This document shows positions 1-6,021 of a stretch of DNA of 6,054 nucleotides, one piece after another. How positions within the stretch are numbered: the first letter of the stretch is position 1; every line of letters begins with the position of its first letter. This DNA is from DATMXS01 sp050260275 (GTDB lineage Bacteria > Acidobacteriota > Terriglobia > Bryobacterales > Bryobacteraceae). The notes below the pieces were generated by a model, which had not been told where the DNA came from, made no database searches, and was given only the letters and a program-made list of their open reading frames with translations. The stretch spans positions 1 through 6,054 of the forward strand of contig JBLNBX010000138.1 of assembly GCA_050260275.1 (NCBI GenBank), read 5' to 3'. The position numbers were made by a program, and so were the translations under genes.

Positions 1-340
1 CGGTAGAGGTGAACTCGATTGGCTGCGGCAGGGCCGCGGCGGCGCGGCGCGCAGCGGCCAGCAACTGCGCCTGGGCCTGCGCGGCGGTTTCGGACTGTAT
101 TACGGCTTTTTCGCGGTTCTCCAGCTCGGCGGTTGCGAGCTTGAGCGTGTGCTCGCGGCCGGGCACAAGGGATGCCTGGCGGCGCAGATGGACCAGCCTG
201 CTTTCGGCGGAAGCGATGGAGTCGAACTCCGGCGCAGCGGCGGCGTCCGAGCTCTTCCAGGTCATCTTCAGGACCACCCAGACCGCCAGCGCCACCGCGA
301 GGACTATCAGCGCGCGCCGGTTTCGCGCCTGCGCGTTCAT
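1..340 (-). CDS. gspM: GspM-like T2SS inner-membrane protein, partial (C-terminus beyond left edge)
   Basis: I translated this reading frame by hand; it is open to the window edge, giving 113 codons with no stop. The protein starts MNAQARNRR, has one hydrophobic segment at about residues 10-24, then a polar Ala/Glu/Gln/Arg-rich stretch at about residues 40-100 that looks like a coiled coil. A short basic N-terminus, one membrane helix and a periplasmic coiled coil is the plan of GspM (and of PilO in type IV pili), which pairs with GspL/PilN. The ATG at 338-340 shares ATGA with the gspL stop. It has a strong Shine-Dalgarno (GGAGG, 7-base spacer), which fixes the start. The call rests on position directly after gspL and on topology; sequence identity to GspM is not evident by eye, so a PilO-like or lineage-specific GspM is equally possible. 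The C-terminal ferredoxin-like domain expected for the family would lie outside the window. Confidence 0.72.
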   Translation of the reverse strand, partial: MNAQARNRRALIVLAVALAVWVVLKMTWKSSDAAAAPEFDSIASAESRLVHLRRQASLVPGREHTLKLATAELENREKAVIQSETAAQAQAQLLAAARRAAAALPQPIEFTST

Positions 341-1650
341 TCGGCCACCTCCCGCTTCGCCTGGATGCGGAAGCCTTCGCCGCGTTCCTGGCGCGACAGC
401 GGCGTGGTGAACTCCGAGCCGCTGAACTGCGGCAGCGAGTCGATCAGCTTCAGCATCTCGGCGGCCTGCCCGGTGAGGCCGCCCAGCACGAGCCGCGTAC
501 GGGTAAGTTCGAGCTGATCGAGGTACGTGGGCGGCTGCAGCGTCTTGGTCAGTTCGAGCAGCGTATCCAGATCGGCTTTCGAGCGGCGGCGAAACGCGTC
601 TATCTGCCGTGACCGCGCGCGCGTGCGCTCTATCGCGCGGTCGAGGACGGCGGCTTTCGCCGCCTCCGCCTCAAGCGCGGTGATTTCGGCCGTGAGCGCG
701 GCCAGGTACTTCCTGTCCTCGACAGGCTTCACGGCGACGAGCGAAACCAGGCACAGCGCCAGCGCCGCCGAGAGCGCCATCGTCGGTGCGTAGCGCAGGC
801 GCGACGCGGAGACGCGCAGCTCCGCCGGCAGCAGGTTCAATGGCCGCCCTAGCAACGGACACGCGCCGGCGAGCGCCGCCGCGTATGGGAGCGCAGCCTC
901 GTGTACGTCGAAGCCTTCGGGCGCTGCCTTCGGCTGCGGAAGCAGCTTCGCCAGTATTGCCGGCTCAGCATCGGCAGGCAGCCGCAGTTCCGCCGCCGCG
1001 AGGGCGTGCGCCCGCTCGGCTGGGCCGTCGAAAGCGGCCGAGAGCAGCGGGTGCGCCTCGCTCTCCCCGTATATCTCCGTTCCGTCCGCGGTATCCGCGA
1101 GCGCGATGAAACCGCCCGCGGGCGGCGGCGCAAACATACGCAACGCCGGATGGATCACCGCGGCCGAGAACGACAAGTTCGCCAGGCGCACGCCGGCATC
1201 GGCAAAAAGGCGCGTGTACTCCTCAAGCGCCGCGCGCCGGATCACCGCCACTAGCACGTTTCCCGCTTCGCCTACGCGCAGCCAGGAGTAGACCACATCG
1301 TCTTCGCCGTAAGGATGGAGCGAATCCACCTGCAGGGCGATGGCGGCGTTGAGATCCCGCTCGGGTACGCCCGGAAGATGCAGCACCCGGACAATGACGC
1401 TGCGGCGCGGCGCCAGGACTGTGGCGGACAGGTGGGCCGCGCCGTTACTGCGGACGAACCTCCCATACTCCGCGCCCCATTCGGAGGCGGGCCGCTCGCG
1501 GAAGCGCCGGATTGATGTCGCGGCCAACACCCTCGCCCCGGACGGCCTCACGCGGGCTATCACCACGTTCAGATCCTCGGGCCCGATCTCTATCCCTATT
1601 CCCGTGCCGAACGCTAGACGGCGCCGCACATCGGAGTAAGCGGTCTTCAT
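337..1650 (-). CDS. gspL: T2SS assembly protein GspL, PilM/PilN-like
   Basis: Inner-membrane assembly protein of the T2SS. In the family, the cytoplasmic domain binds the ATPase GspE and the periplasmic domain pairs with GspM. From the ATG at 1650 the protein has 437 residues, a usual size for GspL. Residues about 15-265 form a PilM-like, actin-fold cytoplasmic part, starting with FGTGIGIEIG and containing LPGVPERDLNAAIALQVDSL. An NLLPAELR motif follows at about 272-279, as in PilN/GspL proteins just before the membrane. One membrane helix spans about 289-307, a charged coiled coil about 310-357, and a small PilN-like ferredoxin fold about 372-432 (TYLDQLELTRTRLVLGGL). The ATG at 1650 gives the same ATGA overlap with gspK seen at other junctions. 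An ATG at 1659 would add three residues (MGA) and overlap gspK by 13 bases. Neither has a clear Shine-Dalgarno, so translation probably depends on coupling to gspK. Confidence 0.88.
   Translation of the reverse strand: MKTAYSDVRRRLAFGTGIGIEIGPEDLNVVIARVRPSGARVLAATSIRRFRERPASEWGAEYGRFVRSNGAAHLSATVLAPRRSVIVRVLHLPGVPERDLNAAIALQVDSLHPYGEDDVVYSWLRVGEAGNVLVAVIRRAALEEYTRLFADAGVRLANLSFSAAVIHPALRMFAPPPAGGFIALADTADGTEIYGESEAHPLLSAAFDGPAERAHALAAAELRLPADAEPAILAKLLPQPKAAPEGFDVHEAALPYAAALAGACPLLGRPLNLLPAELRVSASRLRYAPTMALSAALALCLVSLVAVKPVEDRKYLAALTAEITALEAEAAKAAVLDRAIERTRARSRQIDAFRRRSKADLDTLLELTKTLQPPTYLDQLELTRTRLVLGGLTGQAAEMLKLIDSLPQFSGSEFTTPLSRQERGEGFRIQAKREVAE
348..352 (-). promoter_or_regulatory. Shine-Dalgarno of the gspM-like gene
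   Basis: The minus strand reads GGAGG here, seven bases before the ATG at 338-340. It lies inside the last codons of gspL. It is among the strongest ribosome sites in the window and supports the start of the truncated gene. Confidence 0.7.
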
Positions 1651-2636
1651 TGCGCCCATGCGTTGTCGTACCAGCGAAGAATCGTGTAACGCTCAGTGGT
1701 CGGCCGCATAGGGAACCTGATCACCGCCGCAAGGCTCCGGGCATCGGCCGACACGCTTCCATCTGGCCTCTTCAGGCGCGCGACCGCGCGGAACGTGTAC
1801 GTGGCTCCCCCTCCGATGGTGAGCCTCTCGAACCCCGGCGCGCCCATCGCGATCGCGGCTAGCTGCTCGCGCGTGCGGAAGAAGTCGCGGCTGCGGAAGT
1901 CGACTATGGCGGAGATGATCTCGGGCGGCAGGCCAATGGCCGCGAGAACGGGCGGCGGGGCGAAGTTCACGTCCAGCGAGCCGCCGCCGTTCACCGAGAC
2001 GCAGTCCCTGAAACCGGGCCGCGGCACGAGGCGCCCCGAGGCATCGCGCTCGTAAGTGCCGTAAAAGAGTTCGGGCGTCATGCCTTTGACCAGAAGCAAC
2101 TCCTCAATCTCCTGAAATGACGCGTGCGGGGCGCGAAAAGACGGAGCGAGCCCCAGATAATAGGTGTCGAAGACCGACGGCGGCGCCTCAAGCGGGGCCG
2201 GGCTCCGCCAGTCAACAATCGCCAGGCTGATCTCGCGTGCCCGCTCCGGCTCCGCGCCGAGCGCCTCGGCCAGCCGGTAAAGCTGCTCGGAGGTCGCGTG
2301 GTTCACGTCGAGCTTCGACGCCTCGCTGATGATGTCCACCACCGCCACGCCCTCTGGAAACTCGAAGTGCAGCCGCGGCGTGTCGTGGTTGTAATATCGG
2401 GACCGCCCGTCCGGCCCCATCCCCAACGGCGCCCACTCTCTATAGAGCAGCGCGCGTTCGATGGCCCCGGCGGCAAGGTAATAGCCACGCACGGAATCGT
2501 CTGTTGTCGCCGCCCGCTCGGTCTCGGCGCGCACCGCGGAGGCGACGCTGAAAGCGATCGCAGCAAGCGCCACCGAGATCCACAGCACTGCCAGAAGCGC
2601 TGTCCCGCGGCGGGCGCCGCGCTCAGTAGTTCGCAT
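1647..2636 (-). CDS. gspK: T2SS minor pseudopilin GspK
   Basis: Large minor pseudopilin that caps the pseudopilus tip together with GspI and GspJ. The 329-residue length fits GspK, which is about twice as long as the other pseudopilins. The N-terminus has a prepilin-like site, ARRG then TALLAVLWIS (Gly11 before Thr12), followed by a hydrophobic helix at about 12-35. Position +5 is Ala16, not Glu, the known GspK exception. Family hallmarks are LDVNHAT at 109-115 (helix-hairpin-helix-like region), EIEELLLVKGMTPELFYG at 176-193, and a second LDVNFA at 221-226 followed by IVDFRSRDFFRT. The ATG at 2634-2636 overlaps the end of gspJ by 14 bases and has only a weak GGGG seven bases upstream. The stop shares ATGA with gspL. 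General secretion pathway protein K is a confident call; its lack of Glu+5 is normal. Confidence 0.93.
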   Translation of the reverse strand: MRTTERGARRGTALLAVLWISVALAAIAFSVASAVRAETERAATTDDSVRGYYLAAGAIERALLYREWAPLGMGPDGRSRYYNHDTPRLHFEFPEGVAVVDIISEASKLDVNHATSEQLYRLAEALGAEPERAREISLAIVDWRSPAPLEAPPSVFDTYYLGLAPSFRAPHASFQEIEELLLVKGMTPELFYGTYERDASGRLVPRPGFRDCVSVNGGGSLDVNFAPPPVLAAIGLPPEIISAIVDFRSRDFFRTREQLAAIAMGAPGFERLTIGGGATYTFRAVARLKRPDGSVSADARSLAAVIRFPMRPTTERYTILRWYDNAWAQ

Positions 2637-3354
2637 ACGAGTACCCCGGGCGGCGCGTGATGCGCAGCGGCGCGGTCACGGTTACAAGAGGAACGCGCGA
2701 CGGGTCCGGCTCGAGCGGCGTCATTTCGATGCGGATGGCCACTGGCAGCAGGTCGCGCCGCACCCATGTCGTGAGCCACTCGTCGGGCGCTCCCGGCAGC
2801 CGCAGCAGGTAAGAGAACCTGCAATGGGCTAGTTGGTCGGCAAGGACGAACGACGCCGGACCCGGCTCGATCGGTAAGAAGCGGGGCGTCAGGGCGCCTG
2901 TGGCCGGGTCGGGGAACATCCCCGCGCAGGCTGCTCCGGCCCCCTCCGCACCCGTATGCAGAATCTCGTTCACGATCAGCCGCACGCCGCGCCCGCCCTC
3001 GCGCGGGATCACCCTGAACTCGAGCACACGCGGGTAGCCGCGCGATGCCTCCTCGAGCGAGTACGTCGAGACGAAGCGCATGGACTCCGGCTCGCCCTGG
3101 AAAAACGGTATGCGCGCCGGCGGCTGGCCGGGGGCAACGGCGCAGTTCGCCATCACCGGCAGAAACCCGTCCACCTGCCTGCGCAGTATCGTCTGCACCG
3201 CGACCGCGCGGCGGTTGGACACGATTCTGCTGTTGGCCTTCTCCATCGCTCCGAGCCCGGTTCGCAGGGTTATCAACATACCCACGGAAAGCAGGCTCAG
3301 CAGCGAAACCGCCACCAGGACTTCGATAAGCGTGACGCCGCGCGGCTGCTTCAT
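2623..3354 (-). CDS. gspJ: T2SS minor pseudopilin GspJ
   Basis: Minor pseudopilin of the tip complex (with GspI and GspK). From the ATG at 3352-3354 the product has 243 residues, near the usual size of about 200-240. It begins MKQPRG, then VTLIEVLVAVSLLSLLSVG: a class III leader with Gly6 at -1 and Glu11 at +5, and a hydrophobic helix to about residue 30. The rest is beta-rich with Cys71, Cys143 and Cys178. The open frame runs upstream to 3525, but a start there would place about 57 extra residues before a prepilin site that must lie close to the N-terminus, and would overlap gspI by about 170 bases. The ATG at 3354 shares ATGA with the gspI stop and is clearly the start. No convincing Shine-Dalgarno precedes it, so coupling to gspI is likely. 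Assignment to J rests on leader, length and order between I and K. Confidence 0.9.
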   Translation of the reverse strand: MKQPRGVTLIEVLVAVSLLSLLSVGMLITLRTGLGAMEKANSRIVSNRRAVAVQTILRRQVDGFLPVMANCAVAPGQPPARIPFFQGEPESMRFVSTYSLEEASRGYPRVLEFRVIPREGGRGVRLIVNEILHTGAEGAGAACAGMFPDPATGALTPRFLPIEPGPASFVLADQLAHCRFSYLLRLPGAPDEWLTTWVRRDLLPVAIRIEMTPLEPDPSRVPLVTVTAPLRITRRPGYSYANY

Positions 3355-3782
3355 TGCGATTGCGGTTGCGGGACCGGAATCACGCCCCTGCGATACCCGT
3401 TGAGCGCGATCTTTCGACGCGAGGACGCCTCCATCCACCACACCTCCACCTCGATGCGCTCGAGCACCGCCATACCGGGCTGGGCGTTCGGGGGCGCTTC
3501 GAAGATGGACGATTTGGCCTTCCAACCCGCCTCTACTCCACCCGTGATGCCGGCGTCGAATTTGTCTTCGGCTTCCGAGCCTGCGGTGAACTCGCGGTCC
3601 GCAAGCATCTGCTCGAGCTTCTCGTGCGCGAGCACGACGGCGCGGTCGCGAGCGGCAAGCCGGGAAGCCGTGTTCAACGAGACCGACAGATTCGAGAGCA
3701 GGCCCACCACGGCCAGCCCCATGATGGCCGTGGCCACCACCATCTCCAGCAGCGTGAAGCCTGCAGCCGGCCGTTTCATCAC
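3351..3782 (-). CDS. gspI: T2SS minor pseudopilin GspI
   Basis: Minor pseudopilin that nucleates the tip with GspJ and GspK. The 143-residue product has a leader MMKRPAAG before FTLLEMVVATAIMGLAVVG: Gly8 at -1, Phe9 at +1 and Glu13 at +5. After the helix comes the family's Ala-rich pattern ending RAVVLAHEKLEQML (about 47-60), then a small beta domain with RIEVEVWWMEASSRRKIAL near 109-127. That V-x-V-x-W arrangement near the C-terminus is typical of GspI. The start appears to be GTG at 3780-3782, overlapping the gspH stop by GTGA and lying 8 bases after GGAGG. An ATG follows immediately (3777-3779) but would sit 11 bases from that site; only one residue differs. The stop shares ATGA with gspJ. 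Confidence 0.91.
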   Translation of the reverse strand: MMKRPAAGFTLLEMVVATAIMGLAVVGLLSNLSVSLNTASRLAARDRAVVLAHEKLEQMLADREFTAGSEAEDKFDAGITGGVEAGWKAKSSIFEAPPNAQPGMAVLERIEVEVWWMEASSRRKIALNGYRRGVIPVPQPQSQ

Positions 3783-4267
3783 TGCGCTGGCCTCCGTATC
3801 TCGGGGATGCCCGTTATAGGGTCCACGCTGATCGTGCGCAGCGTTCCGCGCCCGCCGGCGATCTCGATGCCGAAACGCGGCACCGCGCCCCCGGGCAGCA
3901 GCGCGAATGTGCGCGGCGCTCCCTCAGCCCGCTCGCGCGCCGGGGGCAGCACGCTCCGGATGGTCACTTCGGGTTGCAACTGCAGCGTGCGCTCGAAACC
4001 GGCTTCGCTCGACCGCATCACGAGCCTGCGCTCGGCCGGCATCACGGTAATCTCGACGATCTGTTGCCGCCGTTCGGCGCGGTTCAGCGCCTCGTTGAAG
4101 AAAGCGGCTACGGATTCGCATGCCGCGTTCAGCCTCAGTGTGTCCAGTCCGGCCGAAACCGACGGCATGGTAACGCCAACCAGAAGCCCCACGATCGCGA
4201 CCACAACCAGCATCTCGACGAGCGTCACGCCCGCCTCTGCGGCGCGCCCTGTGGGGCGAGGCTTCAC
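3779..4267 (-). CDS. gspH: T2SS minor pseudopilin GspH
   Basis: Minor pseudopilin, thought to link the I-J-K tip to the GspG shaft. The product has 162 residues, the usual size. The leader is MKPRPTGRAAEAG followed by VTLVEMLVVVAIVGLLVGV: Gly13 at -1, Val14 at +1 and Glu18 at +5, with a helix to about residue 35. The globular part contains LLPGGAVPRFGIEI (about 123-136) and ends TISVDPITGIPEI (about 145-157), matching the terminal strand pattern of GspH/FimT-type proteins. The start codon is GTG at 4265-4267; it overlaps the gspG stop by GTGA and has GGAG six bases upstream. The next ATG is codon 19, past the cleavage site, so GTG is the only start that keeps the leader. H and FimT-like pseudopilins are hard to tell apart by eye, but gene order favours H. 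Confidence 0.9.
   Translation of the reverse strand: MKPRPTGRAAEAGVTLVEMLVVVAIVGLLVGVTMPSVSAGLDTLRLNAACESVAAFFNEALNRAERRQQIVEITVMPAERRLVMRSSEAGFERTLQLQPEVTIRSVLPPARERAEGAPRTFALLPGGAVPRFGIEIAGGRGTLRTISVDPITGIPEIRRPAQ
3791..3795 (-). promoter_or_regulatory. Shine-Dalgarno deciding the gspI start
   Basis: The minus strand reads GGAGG inside the last codons of gspH. Spacing is 8 bases to GTG (3780-3782) and 11 bases to the adjacent ATG (3777-3779), so the GTG is favoured, though the choice changes only one residue. Confidence 0.6.
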
Positions 4268-4701
4268 TGATTGCTCCAGCTCACTATGTCGGCGTTGATG
4301 CCTTCGCCGCCGGGCTGGCCGTCAGCGCCGTAGCTGATGATGTCGGGCTCGTCTCCGTGATCGCCCGGGTACTTGTACACATATTCCCGGCCCCACGGGT
4401 CGAGCGGGATCTCCTTAGCTATGTACGGGCCGTTCCACTGCGCGACGCCCGGCGGCGCGGTGCGCAGAGCCTTGAGGCCCTGCTCTGTTGTGGGGAACGT
4501 GCCTACTTCGAGCTTGTACGTTCCGAGCGCCGTCATAAGGCTGTTCATCTGCGCGCGCGCCGCCGTGACACGCGCCTTGTCGGCCTGCTTGAACAGGTTC
4601 GTGCCCACAAGCGCCGCGAACAACGCGATGATCGTCACGACGACGAGCATCTCGATCAGGGTCACGCCCCGCTGTCTCCTGCGATCTCTGCGTTTCTTCA
4701 T
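4264..4701 (-). CDS. gspG: T2SS major pseudopilin GspG
   Basis: Main subunit of the pseudopilus; after leader cleavage and N-methylation by a prepilin peptidase it polymerises in the inner membrane and periplasm. The 145 residues match the family length. A very basic leader MKKRRDRRRQRG precedes VTLIEMLVVVTIIALFAALVG: Gly12 at -1, Val13 at +1 (Phe is more usual) and Glu17 at +5. GspG signatures follow: MTALGTYKLEVGTFPTTEQG (about 56-75), KEIPLDPWGREYVYKYPGDHG (about 96-116), and the C-terminal loop SYGADGQPGGEGINADIVSW (123-142). In the family that loop binds calcium; D127, E133 and D138 are candidate acidic contributors here. The ATG at 4699-4701 shares ATGA with the gspF stop and has GAGG seven bases upstream. 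This is the most certain call in the window. Confidence 0.97.
   Translation of the reverse strand: MKKRRDRRRQRGVTLIEMLVVVTIIALFAALVGTNLFKQADKARVTAARAQMNSLMTALGTYKLEVGTFPTTEQGLKALRTAPPGVAQWNGPYIAKEIPLDPWGREYVYKYPGDHGDEPDIISYGADGQPGGEGINADIVSWSNQ
4274..4277 (-). promoter_or_regulatory. Shine-Dalgarno supporting the GTG start of gspH
   Basis: GGAG on the minus strand, six bases before the GTG at 4265-4267 and within the end of gspG. It supports use of the non-ATG start. Confidence 0.55.
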
Positions 4702-5909
4702 AAGGCCACCTCGTTGATGCTCGTGATCGCGAGCAGCATGCTCAAAATCAGGCCGCCCACCACGATGCCCATCACAAGAATGATAAGCGGCTCAAACAGG
4801 GCGGTGAATCGCTTGATGGCCGCGCGCGTGTCTGTGTCGTAGATATCCGCCATGCGCGCGAACATCTGGTCCAGCCGGCCCGTCTCCTCGCCGACGGTCA
4901 GCAGGTGCCCGGCAAGCGGAGGGAACTGCCCTGTGCGGCGCAGCGGACCGGCTATGCCTTCGCCGCGCTTCACTCCCTGCGCCACCGCTTCGAGTGATCG
5001 CGAAATCACGCGATTCGACAGCACCGCTCCGGCGATTCCGATCGATTGCACCAGCCCCACGCCGTTCGAGACGAGCGTTTCCATGGCGCGCGCGAACCGG
5101 GCCGTTTCGGACTTCCGGAGCGCGTCTCCGAGCAGCGGCACTCGCAGCAGGAAAACGTCCCACCAAAGCTTGCCCCGCTCCGTCCGGATCCACAAGCGCG
5201 CCGCGACGGCGAGCGCGGCGGCCCCGCCGATCGCCATCCAGCCATATGTCTTCACGATGCGGCTGGCCTCCAGCATGATCATCGTGGGCAGCGGCATGCT
5301 CATGCGCGACTCCTCGAAGATCTGCGCAAATCGCGGCACAACGAAGTTCATCAAAACGATGATCGAGACCAGTCCCACCAGCATCAGCAGGCTCGGATAG
5401 ACCATCGAGCCGATGATGTAGCTGCGCAGGTCGTCTCGCGTTCGCTCGAACTCCGTCAAGCGCGTGAACACTGTGCCGAGCGCGCCGCTCGCCTCGCCCG
5501 CGCGGACAATGTTGACATAGAGCTTCGAGAAGTACTCCGGATGCGTCGCCAGAGAATCCGCCAGCGGCTTGCCGCCTTTGAGCACGCGCAGTACGTCGAG
5601 AATGATGAAACGAAACGCGGGCCGCTCTGTGAGTTCGCTGGCGATCTGCAGCGCGCGGTCGAGTGGAACGCCGGCGTTGAGCAGCGTTGCGAGCTCCTGA
5701 GTGAAGAACAAGACGTCCCGGCGGCGCCCGCGAGTGAACGACGGCAGCTTCAACTCGAAGCGTTTCGACGGCTGCAGGCCGACATAGACAGGGATGAGTC
5801 CCTGTTTGCGCAGCTCGTGCGCAACGGCCTTGTCGGTCTCGCCGTTGAGCGTGCCGGAGCGCACCTTGCCGTCCGGGGCAACCGCGCGGAAGAAGTAAGC
5901 TGCGGCCAT
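4698..5909 (-). CDS. gspF: T2SS inner-membrane platform protein GspF
   Basis: Polytopic platform protein that in the family contacts the ATPase GspE and GspL and drives pseudopilin assembly. The 403-residue length is standard. The N-terminus AYFFRAVAPDGKVRSGTL is the typical GspF/PilC opening. Two T2SF domains are visible. The first starts at FFTQELATLLNAGVPLDRAL (68-87) and includes GEASGALGTVFTRL (138-151). The second repeats the pattern as RFARAMETLVSNGVGLVQSI (271-290) and VGEETGRLDQMF (339-350). Hydrophobic segments lie at about 168-194, 222-241 and 373-397. The ATG at 5907-5909 is preceded by GGAG with a 9-base spacer (5919-5922). It is the first gene of the visible block, with a non-coding region upstream, so it may be the first gene of the transcript. 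Type IV pilus PilC is the main alternative, but the G-to-M genes downstream settle GspF. Confidence 0.96.
   Translation of the reverse strand: MAAAYFFRAVAPDGKVRSGTLNGETDKAVAHELRKQGLIPVYVGLQPSKRFELKLPSFTRGRRRDVLFFTQELATLLNAGVPLDRALQIASELTERPAFRFIILDVLRVLKGGKPLADSLATHPEYFSKLYVNIVRAGEASGALGTVFTRLTEFERTRDDLRSYIIGSMVYPSLLMLVGLVSIIVLMNFVVPRFAQIFEESRMSMPLPTMIMLEASRIVKTYGWMAIGGAAALAVAARLWIRTERGKLWWDVFLLRVPLLGDALRKSETARFARAMETLVSNGVGLVQSIGIAGAVLSNRVISRSLEAVAQGVKRGEGIAGPLRRTGQFPPLAGHLLTVGEETGRLDQMFARMADIYDTDTRAAIKRFTALFEPLIILVMGIVVGGLILSMLLAITSINEVAL
4709..4712 (-). promoter_or_regulatory. Shine-Dalgarno of gspG
   Basis: GAGG on the minus strand followed by seven bases and the gspG ATG, inside the last codons of gspF. 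A clear site would fit the high output needed for the major pseudopilin. Confidence 0.6.
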
Positions 5910-5943
5910 CAGAGCACGCTCCGCGTCCGGCGCAGGCCGGTTT

Positions 5944-6021
5944 GGGGCGCGGGTTTCAACCCCCGCGAGGCTTCAGCTCCGCAGGCGCGGCGCCCCCCAC
6001 GAACCTAAGGGGGCGGTGGGC
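5944..6021. repeat. GC-rich palindromic repeat-like element upstream of gspF
   Basis: Three inverted repeats sit side by side. Arms CGCGGG/CCCGCG are at 5948-5953 and 5962-5967, around a core that reads GGGTTTCAACCC. An imperfect palindrome spans 5965-5982, reading GCGAGGCTTCAGCTCCGC (CTGAAGCC core on the other strand). Arms CGCCCCC/GGGGGCG are at 5991-5997 and 6009-6015. Such stacked GC-rich palindromes resemble dispersed intergenic repeats (REP-like) common in some GC-rich bacteria. Only one copy is in the window, so its repetitive nature is inferred. None of the stems is followed by a T run on either strand, so they do not look like intrinsic terminators. The rest of 5910-6054 shows no convincing gene or promoter. 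Confidence 0.4.

Noticed and set aside
3355..3525. N-terminal extension of gspJ to an upstream start at 3525
   Set aside because: It would put about 57 residues in front of the prepilin cleavage site and overlap most of the C-terminal third of gspI. The ATG at 3354 with ATGA overlap fits the family and the operon pattern.
2956..3819. 287-codon plus-strand frame opposite gspJ and gspI
   Set aside because: No recognisable motif and fully antisense to pseudopilin genes.
3354..4298. 314-codon open frame on the plus strand opposite gspI and gspH
   Set aside because: Low-complexity, His/Arg/Ser-rich product, antisense to two clear pseudopilin genes; treated as a GC-driven shadow.
5046..6008. 320-codon open frame on the plus strand opposite gspF
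   Set aside because: It is antisense to a strongly supported gspF, is rich in Arg/His/Gln with no domain pattern, and extends through the palindromic region. Long antisense frames are expected at this GC content.
5991..6015. Stem with seven-base arms as an intrinsic terminator
   Set aside because: No T run follows the stem on either strand, so it lacks the second half of an intrinsic terminator.
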